A program made the position numbers and the translations under genes. The notes beneath the pieces are model-generated. The model searched no databases, was not told where the DNA came from, and saw nothing but the letters and a program-made list of their open reading frames with translations. A DNA stretch of 64,000 nucleotides from Flavivirga aquimarina (GTDB lineage Bacteria > Bacteroidota > Bacteroidia > Flavobacteriales > Flavobacteriaceae), in assembly GCF_030540835.1 (NCBI RefSeq), contig NZ_JAUOEK010000169.1:1-64000 (forward strand). Reading direction: 5' to 3'. How positions within the stretch are numbered: position 1 is the stretch's first letter; each line of letters opens with the position of its first letter. Positions 43,934 through 51,698 of this stretch are shown here, one piece after another.

Positions 43934-45373
43934 TCAATATTTAATACATACATTTTTAGCTTCGGTAAAAAAGCGAAGCGCTTCAAATCCACCTTCACGT
44001 CCAATACCAGAGGCTTTAATACCACCAAAAGGAGTTCGTAAATCACGTAACATCCATGTATTGACCCAAACGATGCCAGATTGTAGCTGATTGCTCATTC
44101 TCATAGAACGTTTTAGATTATTTGTCCATAAGGTAGCAGATAGTCCATATTTAACTTTATTGGCGATCTGTAAAGCATCGTCTTCCGTGTTAAAAGGCAT
44201 CATCGTTACTACGGGACCAAAAATTTCTTCTTGATTTACTCTACATTCGTCTGTAGATACTTCAATAACTGTAGGTTCTAAATAATAACCATTTTCGTAA
44301 CCCGTTATTGTCATTTTATTTCCTCCACAAAGAATCATTCCGTTTTCTTCTTTGGCGATAGCAATATATTGCATGACCTTTTCCAGATGAGGTTTAGATA
44401 CTAAAGCACCTATATTTGTGTCTTCTTTAGAGGGGTGGCCAACTTTAAGCTGTTTTACTTTTTTAATAAAATCAGTTTTAAATTTTTTATAAATGGATGC
44501 TTCAACAAAAATGCGACTTCCGCATAAGCAAATCTGACCTTGATTAGCAAAAGATGAGCGTACTGTTGTTTCTAGCATGTCGTCATAATCGCAATCTGCA
44601 AAAATGATGTTTGGGTTTTTACCTCCGAGTTCCAACGATAATTTCTTAAACAAAGGGGCTGCTACTTTTGCAATATGTGCACCTGTTGTTGTTCCTCCTG
44701 TAAACGAAATAGCTTTAATGTCCGGATGTTCTATAATGGCTTGCCCTGTCGTTGTACCTAAACCATGAACAATATTTAAAACTCCTTTAGGTAAACCGGC
44801 TTCTGTACAGATTTCACCTAATAAATAAGCTGTCATAGGGGTAACCTCACTGGGTTTGGCAACTACACAATTTCCTGCTGCAATAGCTGGAGCAATTTTC
44901 CAGGTAAAGAGATAGAGTGGGAGGTTCCAGGGTGAAATACAACCTACCACACCAATGGGTTGACGTAATGTATAATTTATAGCGTCAAGACCAACACTTT
45001 CATGACTCTCACTTGCAAATTGAGTAATGGCATTCCCAAAAAAGCGAAAGTTGCTTGCTGCTCTAGGAATATCGATTGTTTTTGCCAAACTAACAGGTTT
45101 GCCGTTGTCTTTACTTTCTGCTTCTGCAAAGCGTTGTAAATTAGTTTCCAGTAATTCTGAAATTTTGATGAGGATTCTGCTTCGTGCTTCCAGAGTGGTT
45201 TGAGACCAAGTCGGAAATGTAGATTTTGCTGCGATATAGGCGTTTTCTACATCGGCTTTTGATGAGTTCGGTATTTGTCCATAGACTTTGCCATTTGCTG
45301 GGCAATAGTTATCTATCCAATCGTTTGAGGCTGGATTATGGAATTGACCGTTTATATAATTCTGTATGTTCAT
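43934..45373 (-). CDS. 2-aminomuconic semialdehyde dehydrogenase (ALDH family)
   Basis: Oxidises 2-aminomuconate semialdehyde to 2-aminomuconate with NAD+. The 479-residue aldehyde dehydrogenase shows ISPWNLPLYLFTWKIAPAIA, KLSLELGGKNPNIIF (general-base Glu) and ANQGQICLCGSRIF (catalytic Cys). EEIFGPVVTMMPFN and FGGIKASGIGREGG complete the family set. The exact substrate is inferred from the operon, which supplies its substrate through ACMSD. The ATG overlaps the stop codon of the GIY-YIG gene by 4 bp (ATGA). Confidence 0.93.
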   Translation of the reverse strand: MNIQNYINGQFHNPASNDWIDNYCPANGKVYGQIPNSSKADVENAYIAAKSTFPTWSQTTLEARSRILIKISELLETNLQRFAEAESKDNGKPVSLAKTIDIPRAASNFRFFGNAITQFASESHESVGLDAINYTLRQPIGVVGCISPWNLPLYLFTWKIAPAIAAGNCVVAKPSEVTPMTAYLLGEICTEAGLPKGVLNIVHGLGTTTGQAIIEHPDIKAISFTGGTTTGAHIAKVAAPLFKKLSLELGGKNPNIIFADCDYDDMLETTVRSSFANQGQICLCGSRIFVEASIYKKFKTDFIKKVKQLKVGHPSKEDTNIGALVSKPHLEKVMQYIAIAKEENGMILCGGNKMTITGYENGYYLEPTVIEVSTDECRVNQEEIFGPVVTMMPFNTEDDALQIANKVKYGLSATLWTNNLKRSMRMSNQLQSGIVWVNTWMLRDLRTPFGGIKASGIGREGGFEALRFFTEAKNVCIKY

Positions 45374-45723
45374 TGGCCTGTCTGGTCGAGCGCAGTCGAG
45401 ACCTGCTCGGTTTCTGGATTATATTTTGAATGTGTTGCATTTCTACATTCAGCTAAAATTTGTAACAAATCAAAATTTTCATTAGCTAAAGCTAACTTTT
45501 TCTTTGCACTCCAATTTTTAATTTTCTTTTCGAAATAAATAGCTTGATTGATGTCGTTAAACTCTTGATGAAAAATTAATTCGACAGGTCTTCTTTTAAA
45601 AGTGAAACAACTTTTGTCAAGTCCGTTTTGGTGTTCTACAAAGCGTCTTAAAATATTATTTGTAACTCCTGTATAGGTTAATCCATCAGAACATTTTAGT
45701 ATGTATACATAATACGTTTTCAT
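45370..45723 (-). CDS. GIY-YIG nuclease family protein
   Basis: A 117-residue protein of the small UPF0213-type GIY-YIG group. YYVYILKCSDGLTYTGVTNN gives the YVYIL...YTG pattern, with NNILRRFVEHQNG (Arg and His) next and QAIYFEKKIKNWSAKKKLAL with the metal-binding Glu. The C-terminal ~20 residues (NPETEQVSTALDQTGQ) are encoded by the flanking palindromic repeat, so they are probably acquired, not conserved. It sits inside the kynurenine operon between the deaminase and dehydrogenase genes, and overlaps the latter by 4 bp. It has no obvious role in the pathway. Confidence 0.9.
   Translation of the reverse strand: MKTYYVYILKCSDGLTYTGVTNNILRRFVEHQNGLDKSCFTFKRRPVELIFHQEFNDINQAIYFEKKIKNWSAKKKLALANENFDLLQILAECRNATHSKYNPETEQVSTALDQTGQ
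45385..45404. repeat. Palindromic repeat at the 3' end of the GIY-YIG gene
   Basis: GTCGAGCGCAGTCGAGACC is an imperfect palindrome. Its core CGCAGTCGAGA (45391-45401) is matched in inverted orientation by TCTCGACTGCG at 45732-45742, on the other side of the GIY-YIG gene. Confidence 0.75.
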
Positions 45724-45729
45724 AATTAA

Positions 45730-45751
45730 CCTCTCGACTGCGAGGAGACAT
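45730..45751. repeat. Inverted partner repeat upstream of the GIY-YIG gene
   Basis: CCTCTCGACTGCGAGGAGAC holds the 11-bp core TCTCGACTGCG, the exact reverse complement of 45391-45401. It is also a small palindrome in itself (CTC...GAG). It lies just upstream of the GIY-YIG start codon. Confidence 0.75.
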
Positions 45752-45762
45752 TTAGTTAAAAA

Positions 45763-46167
45763 TCATTGTTTCTTATAAGCCATAACCTTAATCTCTACTA
45801 CTAAATCTGGATGTGGTAATTGGTGTACGGCTACTGTTGTTCTGGTTGGCCCTGTTTCTTTATCAAAAAACTCAGCATAAGCTTTATTATAGCCTGCAAA
45901 ATCGTTCATGTTTACTAAAAATGATGTAACGTCCACTACATCTTTTAAAGTAGCGCCTTCTTTAGCTAGATTCTTTTCTATATTTTGTAAAACTTCACGG
46001 GTTTGTACTTCAATATTTAAACGCTTGGTACCCATGTTATCAATAATATCAACACCAGCAATCGTATTGTCGGCTTTGCGTGAACTAGTGCCTGATACAA
46101 ATATGAAATCACCTACTCGTTTGGTGTGTGGGTAAGCGCCTCTGGGTGTTACATTGCTACTTTTCAT
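45763..46167 (-). CDS. RidA-family 2-aminomuconate deaminase
   Basis: A 134-residue RidA/YjgF protein, with [40 protein letters not shown] and the Arg-bearing [20 protein letters not shown]. The RidA family includes the aminomuconate deaminases of nitrobenzene and kynurenine pathways. With the dehydrogenase next in line, deamination of 2-aminomuconate to 4-oxalocrotonate is the likely role. It stands between kmo and the GIY-YIG gene; the repeat insertion enlarges the gap downstream of it. Confidence 0.9.
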   Translation of the reverse strand: MKSSNVTPRGAYPHTKRVGDFIFVSGTSSRKADNTIAGVDIIDNMGTKRLNIEVQTREVLQNIEKNLAKEGATLKDVVDVTSFLVNMNDFAGYNKAYAEFFDKETGPTRTTVAVHQLPHPDLVVEIKVMAYKKQ

Positions 46168-46225
46168 TTTATATATATTTTGTCAACCCATATTAATATG
46201 GGGTTTATTTTCATTAATTTTTTTC

Positions 46226-47644
46226 CTAACTCTTTTTAAGTCCAGCAATTTTGTCTTCTTCTAGAATATCTTGGGTTGCTGTTTTAACTTTTTCTAATAT
46301 AACTTTTAATGCATCTTTTGTCATATCATGCGTAATTGAGAGCTCTTTATCTGTTAACATATTTAAAATAGCTTTGTCTTGGGCACGTCCTTTTAGCATA
46401 GCTTCTCTATAACCGATATTCTCATTAAATGTAACTAACGAGTATTTTGATGAGTATTCGTCTGGAAAGCTCTTTTCTAAAGCCATTTCTAATTTACGCT
46501 TTTCTTGGAATATAGGGTTAGCGACGTGGTCTTTCATTTCATGAAAGTTATCTATGGCTAAATCTGCAATAGCATCTGTGTCTTTTTTGCGGTTTTTTTC
46601 ATAGGCTTTAAATACAGCTTCCCAGTTTTCTAAATTCTGATCTAAAACAGCATCGAATTCCACAACATCTTCAAAAGAGGCATTCATGCCTTGTCCGTAA
46701 AAAGGAACAATAGCATGAGCAGAATCACCCATTAATAAGGTATTACCTTTATAATGCCAAGGCGAGCATTTTACAGTGCCTAATGGTGCTGTTGGATTAT
46801 TAAAGAAGTCTTTAACAAGATTTGGCATTAATTGCAAAGCATCTGGGAATTCTTTTTGAAAGAATTCTGAAACGATTTCGGGCGTGGTTAAATTATTGAA
46901 ATTATATGCCCCATCGTCGTAACTTAAAAATAAAGTGACTGTGAAACTACCATCTAAATTTGGTAATGCAATAAGCATAAAAGTACCACGAGGCCATATA
47001 TGTAATGCATTTTTATAAGTTTTATAATCACCGGTTTCGGTTGGTAGAATACTAAGCTCTTTATAACCATGCGTTAAGTAGTCTTGCGAAAAACTAAATA
47101 AAAATGTTTTACCTAAATAGTAGCTCTTTCTCATGGCAGATCCAGCACCATCTGTGGCAATAATGACGTCGGCATCCTCTACAAAATCGGATTTTGTCTC
47201 GTAATCTTTAAATAATGCGGTTGTTTTTTTAAAATTGACCGATTTACATTTTTTATTGAAATATATAGAAACATTTTCATGTTTTTCTGCTTCATCCAGA
47301 AGTAATGCATTAAGCTCACCACGAGACACAGAGTTGATGTATTCATGATCGCGTCCACTATAATTAGATAGAAACGCATTGCCTTCTTTATCATGAATCA
47401 TACGACCAGTCATTGGAATGCAAATTGCTTTTACTTTATCTTCTATATCAACCAGTTTCATAGCTTTATTGCCACGATTTGAAAAAGCTAAATTTATAGA
47501 ACGCCCTGCGCTAATATCTACTTTTCGTAAGTCCGGGCGCATTTCATAAACTGAAACATTATAACCTCTTTGACCTAAACGTAAGGCTAGGAGAGAACCA
47601 CAAAGACCAGCACCTATTATAAGTATATTTTGTTTTTTGTTCAT
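46226..47644 (-). CDS. kmo: Kynurenine 3-monooxygenase
   Basis: A FAD-dependent hydroxylase converting kynurenine to 3-hydroxykynurenine with NADPH and O2. The 472-residue protein begins NILIIGAGLCGSLLALRLG (FAD dinucleotide fold), followed by AGRSINLAFSNRGNKAM and ATDGAGSAMRKSYY. LMGDSAHAIVPFYGQGMNAS is the second FAD motif. The C-terminal ~80 residues are helical; membrane association is known for eukaryotic forms but not evident here. It is part of the kynurenine operon, between the hypothetical gene and the RidA gene. Confidence 0.97.
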   Translation of the reverse strand: MNKKQNILIIGAGLCGSLLALRLGQRGYNVSVYEMRPDLRKVDISAGRSINLAFSNRGNKAMKLVDIEDKVKAICIPMTGRMIHDKEGNAFLSNYSGRDHEYINSVSRGELNALLLDEAEKHENVSIYFNKKCKSVNFKKTTALFKDYETKSDFVEDADVIIATDGAGSAMRKSYYLGKTFLFSFSQDYLTHGYKELSILPTETGDYKTYKNALHIWPRGTFMLIALPNLDGSFTVTLFLSYDDGAYNFNNLTTPEIVSEFFQKEFPDALQLMPNLVKDFFNNPTAPLGTVKCSPWHYKGNTLLMGDSAHAIVPFYGQGMNASFEDVVEFDAVLDQNLENWEAVFKAYEKNRKKDTDAIADLAIDNFHEMKDHVANPIFQEKRKLEMALEKSFPDEYSSKYSLVTFNENIGYREAMLKGRAQDKAILNMLTDKELSITHDMTKDALKVILEKVKTATQDILEEDKIAGLKKS

Positions 47645-47696
47645 AGAGTCAATTACTATCAGAGGGAATCTTAATTAAGTATGATTTATAAACGAA

Positions 47697-48053
47697 TTAC
47701 CTGATTAAATAAAATTTGTTTAGCGCATTTTTTATTTGTTGAATTTCCTCAAGAGTAATTCTAAAATCGTATAACTCAATATATTCTTTTTCTTGTTGGT
47801 TATCATAATATTCAATTCTGTTTTGTTTCGAATCAAAATTAACTTTAGAGTTATTATTATATGAAATATTCTTAATAACCTTATTTCTTATAATGTACAA
47901 TATTCTTTTTTTTGTAATTATTAAATAATCAAATTTTTCACGTTTTAAAAAAAATAAGAGACCTAAAAGAGATTTATCTGATGACAATAATGTTTCTGAA
48001 AAATTATGCACTGAGGCTTTTTTTATCATTAATATTTTGTGCTTTGCAGACAA
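47697..48053 (-). CDS. Hypothetical protein in the kynurenine cluster
   Basis: A 118-residue protein of unknown family. It is rich in Lys, Ile and Asn, with a strand-forming middle (FDYLIITKKRILYIIRNKVI) and a C-terminal helix (LEEIQQIKNALNKFYLIR). This strand-then-helix plan resembles bacterial PH-like domains, but no motif proves it. It lies 13 bp after kynU and 52 bp before kmo, on the same strand, so it is probably co-transcribed. It has no assigned role in the pathway. Confidence 0.6.
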   Translation of the reverse strand: MSAKHKILMIKKASVHNFSETLLSSDKSLLGLLFFLKREKFDYLIITKKRILYIIRNKVIKNISYNNNSKVNFDSKQNRIEYYDNQQEKEYIELYDFRITLEEIQQIKNALNKFYLIR

Positions 48054-48066
48054 GGTTTATGTTGTT

Positions 48067-49338
48067 TCAGTTTTTCTTATTTAATATATCTTTCAATTTA
48101 TCAACTATATGATAAACATCTTGAAATGAATTATATAGTGGAGTGGGAGCACAACGAATGACATCGGGTTCTCTCCAATCACTTATTATTCCTGCTTTTG
48201 TTAAGTTATTATGTAACGCTTTATTTGCGTTTAAAACCTGTATGGATAGTTGGCAACCACGTTCTTTTGGATTCTGAGGTGTTATTATTTTAATAACATC
48301 TTCTCCCAGCTGTTTTAGTAAAAACTCAAAGTAGCCTGTTAATTTTTTAGACTTATTGGTTAGTTTTTTTATGCCTACTTCGTTAAAAATGTCTAAAGAA
48401 GCTTTAATGGCAGCCATTGATAATATGGGTGGATTACTAAGTTGCCACCCTTCGGCTCCCGGGAGCAAATCAAACTCCTGGCGCATATTAAAACGTGTTT
48501 GTTTATTATGGCTCCACCAACCCGTAAAACGATTTAGGTCTTTACGATATGCATGTTTTTCGTGTACAAAACACCCTGCTAAACTACCGGGGCCGGAATT
48601 TAAATATTTATAGGTGCACCAAACGGCAAAATCTGCTCCAGAATCATGCAAATTCAGTGCTACATTTCCTGCACCATGCGCACAATCAAATCCAACGGTA
48701 CAGCCATGTTTATGTCCTAGTTGTGTAATGTGTTTTAAGTCGAAATATTGTCCGGTGTAATAGTTTACACCACCAATCATAATTAATGCTACCTCGTTAC
48801 CGTGCTTTTTAAGAATAGCTTCTAAATCGTCATAGTGTAATAGTGCGCCATTTTTTCTAGGTTTCCAAAGAATTAGATCTTCTTTGTCATCGAAACCGTG
48901 ATGCCGTAATTGTGATTCTACGGCATATTTATCGGATGGAAATGCATCACTTTCAATAATTATTTTATAGCGTGATTTTGTTGGTTTATAAAACGATACC
49001 ATCATGAAGTGAAGATTAGCAGTCAATGTATTCATGGTAATGACTTCAATAGGTTTAGCACCAACAATGTTAGCCATACTTTCGGTTAAAAACTCATGAT
49101 ATGGTAACCATGGATTTTTTGCTTCTGTATGCCCTTCTACACCTAAATTGGCCCAATCTTCTAGTTCTTGATTTATGTATGCTTTTGTTTGTTTTGGTTG
49201 AAGTCCGAGTGAGTTTCCCGTCATGTATATCAATTCATTTCCATGTTTGTCTTTTGGGATATGAAATAGATTCCGGTAATTAGAAAGTTCATCTAATTCA
49301 TCTTGCTTCTTTGCGTAATCTAAAGTTGCTTTATGCAT
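48067..49338 (-). CDS. kynU: Kynureninase
   Basis: A PLP enzyme that cleaves kynurenine and 3-hydroxykynurenine to (3-hydroxy)anthranilate plus alanine. The 423-residue length is normal. The PLP Lys is in FAVWCTYKYLNSGPGSLAGC. YMTGNSLGLQPKQTKAYINQ, MNTLTANLHFMMVSFY and VGFDCAHGAGNVALNLHDSG supply the phosphate and ring contacts. It is the first gene of the operon; the promoter and candidate operator lie in the 176-bp divergent gap before the IclR-type gene. Confidence 0.97.
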   Translation of the reverse strand: MHKATLDYAKKQDELDELSNYRNLFHIPKDKHGNELIYMTGNSLGLQPKQTKAYINQELEDWANLGVEGHTEAKNPWLPYHEFLTESMANIVGAKPIEVITMNTLTANLHFMMVSFYKPTKSRYKIIIESDAFPSDKYAVESQLRHHGFDDKEDLILWKPRKNGALLHYDDLEAILKKHGNEVALIMIGGVNYYTGQYFDLKHITQLGHKHGCTVGFDCAHGAGNVALNLHDSGADFAVWCTYKYLNSGPGSLAGCFVHEKHAYRKDLNRFTGWWSHNKQTRFNMRQEFDLLPGAEGWQLSNPPILSMAAIKASLDIFNEVGIKKLTNKSKKLTGYFEFLLKQLGEDVIKIITPQNPKERGCQLSIQVLNANKALHNNLTKAGIISDWREPDVIRCAPTPLYNSFQDVYHIVDKLKDILNKKN

Positions 49339-49410
49339 TTTAGAGCCAATGATTTAACATTAAAATTTATGATTTTACTAATGAAAAATTTTGTTCTATT
49401 TTGTAAAATC

Positions 49411-49435
49411 GTTTCATAATACGAAACACTGTTTC
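49411..49435. promoter_or_regulatory. Candidate operator with three alternating half-sites
   Basis: GTTTCATAATACGAAAC (49411-49427) is a palindrome with GTTTC/GAAAC arms 7 bp apart. GAAACACTGTTTC (49423-49435) shares its middle arm and forms a second palindrome. Three half-sites in a row fit cooperative binding of a dimeric regulator, presumably the adjacent IclR-type protein. Binding is inferred. Confidence 0.5.
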
Positions 49436-49455
49436 AAAAATAATACTTATTTTTG
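49435..49455. promoter_or_regulatory. Face-to-face -7 elements of kynU and the IclR-type gene
   Basis: On the minus strand, TATTTTTG (49442-49435) is a candidate -7 element for kynU; its start would fall inside the operator. On the plus strand, TATTTTTG (49448-49455) is a candidate for the regulator gene, 60 nt before the ATG. Good -33 elements were not found for either. Confidence 0.4.
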
Positions 49456-49514
49456 AATAATAAAAACTATTTGATTTCTCTATTGTAAAAGGTAGTTTGA
49501 TCGGCATTGCCCTT

Positions 49515-50285
49515 ATGAAAGACGTTAACAAAGATTTAAATTTATCTGTTATCAAAGCTTTTAAGCTTTTAGATGTGTATTTAAATGATAAGCAAGCATG
49601 GGGTGTACGTGAATTGGCAAAAAAAACAGGTTATAACAAAACGACTACCTATCGTTTATTAAGTACACTAGAAGCCTTGGATATTGTACAAAAGAATGAT
49701 AACGATAAATACATTTTGGGACTTAAATTATTTGAATTAGGGAATTTAGTATCTGTACATAAATCATTGAGATACTACTCCAGAATTCCTTTAGAAAATA
49801 TTGCTAAAGAAATTAAAGAAACGGTACATTTTGGTGTATTAAATAATAGCCGGGTTTTGTATTTAAATAAAGTAGAAAGTCCACTGGGGTTAAAGGTTAG
49901 TACACAAATAGGGTCTTCTCAAGATGCATATTGTACAGCTTTGGGTAAAGTGCTTTTAGCTTTTTCTTCTACAGATCAAATTTCAGATTATTTAAAGCAT
50001 GTAAAACTTAAGACCTGTACTTTAAATACTATTGTTAGTTCTGATGGTTTATTGACGGAGCTTAAGCAAATAAGAGAAAAAGAATATGCATTAGATATGG
50101 AAGAGCTTGAATTAGGTCTTATTTGTATTGCTATACCAGTTTTTAATAAAGATAAAAAAATCGTAGCAGGGATAAGTGTTTCGGGGCCGTCAAGTCGATT
50201 TAAACCTGAAAATATACAATCTTATTTGTCTATTATAAAGAAAGGTGCTTTTGAAATAGAGGCACATATACGTGATTACAATTAA
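49515..50285 (+). CDS. IclR-family transcriptional regulator
   Basis: A 256-residue regulator. The N-terminal winged helix is AWGVRELAKKTGYNKTTTYR followed by LLSTLEALDIVQKN. The C-terminal effector domain shows GLKVSTQIGSSQDAYCTALG, SSDGLLTELKQIREKEYALD and AGISVSGPSSRF. IclR proteins bind small aromatic or acid effectors. Its divergent position to kynU makes it the best candidate regulator of the kynurenine operon, with kynurenine or a pathway product as possible effector. The ATG at 49515 is preferred to a TTG six codons upstream. Confidence 0.93.
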   Translation: MKDVNKDLNLSVIKAFKLLDVYLNDKQAWGVRELAKKTGYNKTTTYRLLSTLEALDIVQKNDNDKYILGLKLFELGNLVSVHKSLRYYSRIPLENIAKEIKETVHFGVLNNSRVLYLNKVESPLGLKVSTQIGSSQDAYCTALGKVLLAFSSTDQISDYLKHVKLKTCTLNTIVSSDGLLTELKQIREKEYALDMEELELGLICIAIPVFNKDKKIVAGISVSGPSSRFKPENIQSYLSIIKKGAFEIEAHIRDYN

Positions 50286-50390
50286 ATTTAACTCAGGTTA
50301 AATTAAAATGGGGTTTGTTCTGTTTAAGGCTAATAGCAAAGTGTAAATATTTTAAATAATCATTTTGTATCTTTAGTAAAACTTCTTGAT

Positions 50391-50810
50391 ATGGGTAAAA
50401 TAAAAGAATATTCAAACGGAGAAACGACTGTTGTTTGGGAAGCTGAGAAATGCATACATTCTGCAATTTGTGCCAAAGGTTTGCCTGAAGTATTCCAACC
50501 AAGAGAACGACCATGGGTTAAAATAGATGCTGCTTCTACAGATGCTATTATAGCTCTGGTAAAACAATGCCCTTCTGGCGCATTACGTTTTTATATGAAT
50601 GCTGAAGGTGATAAAACCTCAGAAGTTTTAGAGACAAAAGTTGAGGTTTTAGAGAATGGGCCTTTATTGGTTTATGGTACATTAAATGTAACTTATAAAG
50701 ATGGCACCCAGGAAACTAAAAATAAAACCACTGCATTTTGTAGATGTGGAGCTTCAGAAAACAAGCCTTTTTGTGATGGTGCGCATGTAAAGCAAGGTTT
50801 TAAAGACTAA
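50391..50810 (+). CDS. Fe-S protein: Fer4_19-type domain plus CDGSH domain
   Basis: A 139-residue double-domain protein. The first part (residues ~15-70) has EKCIHSAICAKGLPEVFQPR and VKQCPSGALRFY, matching the divergent single 4Fe-4S domain (Fer4_19). The second (residues ~100-139) has FCRCGASENKPFCDGAHV, the CDGSH iron-sulfur motif with three Cys and one His. It could carry electrons or store Fe-S units. It stands alone and a strong terminator follows. Confidence 0.92.
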   Translation: MGKIKEYSNGETTVVWEAEKCIHSAICAKGLPEVFQPRERPWVKIDAASTDAIIALVKQCPSGALRFYMNAEGDKTSEVLETKVEVLENGPLLVYGTLNVTYKDGTQETKNKTTAFCRCGASENKPFCDGAHVKQGFKD

Positions 50811-50851
50811 TATATTAAAAAGAGATCCCAAAATATTAATACTAAAAAGGA

Positions 50852-50886
50852 AAAAAGCGCTTTAACCATTGATTAAAGCGCTTTTT
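50852..50886 (+). terminator. Terminator after the CDGSH gene
   Basis: A perfect 14-bp stem AAAAAGCGCTTTAA/TTAAAGCGCTTTTT with a 7-nt loop, 42 nt after the stop codon. Confidence 0.88.
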
Positions 50887-51014
50887 AATATATATAGACG
50901 CAAATGCGGAAAATTCTATTTATACTTTATATACGATCTTAGTCGTAAGTTGGATGTTTTAATTTCATCAAGACTAAATTAATTATTAATTAAATAGCAA
51001 AGGTTATGCCAAAA

Positions 51015-51662
51015 TTATTGAAACGTTACTTTTACATTAGTGAATTTAACACCTTGATTGCCTGCTTGTTTTGTATGGCCTAAAGCTAGTTTTATTCCAT
51101 TATAATCTTGATAGTTCTCAAAGGTATTAATAAGGCCGGCTTTTGCTTTATTTCCTTTTCTAAATGCCCATTCCCTAATGATATAATCTTTATCGAAATA
51201 AATATCGTAAGCATCACCAGGGGTATAACCGCCTTTTTTGGAATAAGTTATAGTGATTTTATTCATTTCTGTTTTGCTTATAGGGGCTTCTGTTTTTATA
51301 GGATCGGAAATACCGGCACTGGTATCCCAAACCAATTGAAATGGAATAAGTAACCAGAATTTGTCATTTATAAACCCACGATCTGCTTTTTGAGATGTAC
51401 TATCAATAGTTTTTCTATTGTAATGTATGGTGTCCTTTTTTGTTATTAGTGTGATATCGTTTGTTTTTGGGTTCCATGTCCAGTTTCTTTTTCCTCCAAA
51501 AGTAAAGGTGATTTCAGAAACGTTTTTCCAATGCTCAAAACCGTGAGCATTTGCAATTTTTTCTGCTATTGAAGTTTCGGTAACAACTAATGCTTTCTCT
51601 TCTTTTTGTTTGCAAGAATAGCAAAGGCTTATTAGGCTTACTATAAACAGTATTTTTTTCAT
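51015..51662 (-). CDS. Hypothetical lipoprotein
   Basis: A 215-residue lipoprotein: MKKILFIVSLISLCYSCKQK has a lipobox with Cys17. The mature part begins with a helical segment (AEKIANAHGFEHWKNVSEIT), then beta strands (FGGKRNWTWNPKTNDITLIT, DAYDIYFDKDYIIREWAF), which resemble LolA-like half-barrels. The function is unknown. It is divergent from the methyltransferase gene, 36 bp away. Confidence 0.78.
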   Translation of the reverse strand: MKKILFIVSLISLCYSCKQKEEKALVVTETSIAEKIANAHGFEHWKNVSEITFTFGGKRNWTWNPKTNDITLITKKDTIHYNRKTIDSTSQKADRGFINDKFWLLIPFQLVWDTSAGISDPIKTEAPISKTEMNKITITYSKKGGYTPGDAYDIYFDKDYIIREWAFRKGNKAKAGLINTFENYQDYNGIKLALGHTKQAGNQGVKFTNVKVTFQ

Positions 51663-51698
51663 AATTTAGAATTTTTAAAACAGATATGTAATTCAGTT

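Noticed and set aside
43954-44046. Longer start for the GNAT gene
   Set aside because: It would overlap the end of the dehydrogenase gene; the added residues do not look like a GNAT N-terminus.
45226-45538. Plus-strand ORFs across the GIY-YIG and dehydrogenase ends
   Set aside because: They are antisense to clear genes and cross the palindromic repeat.
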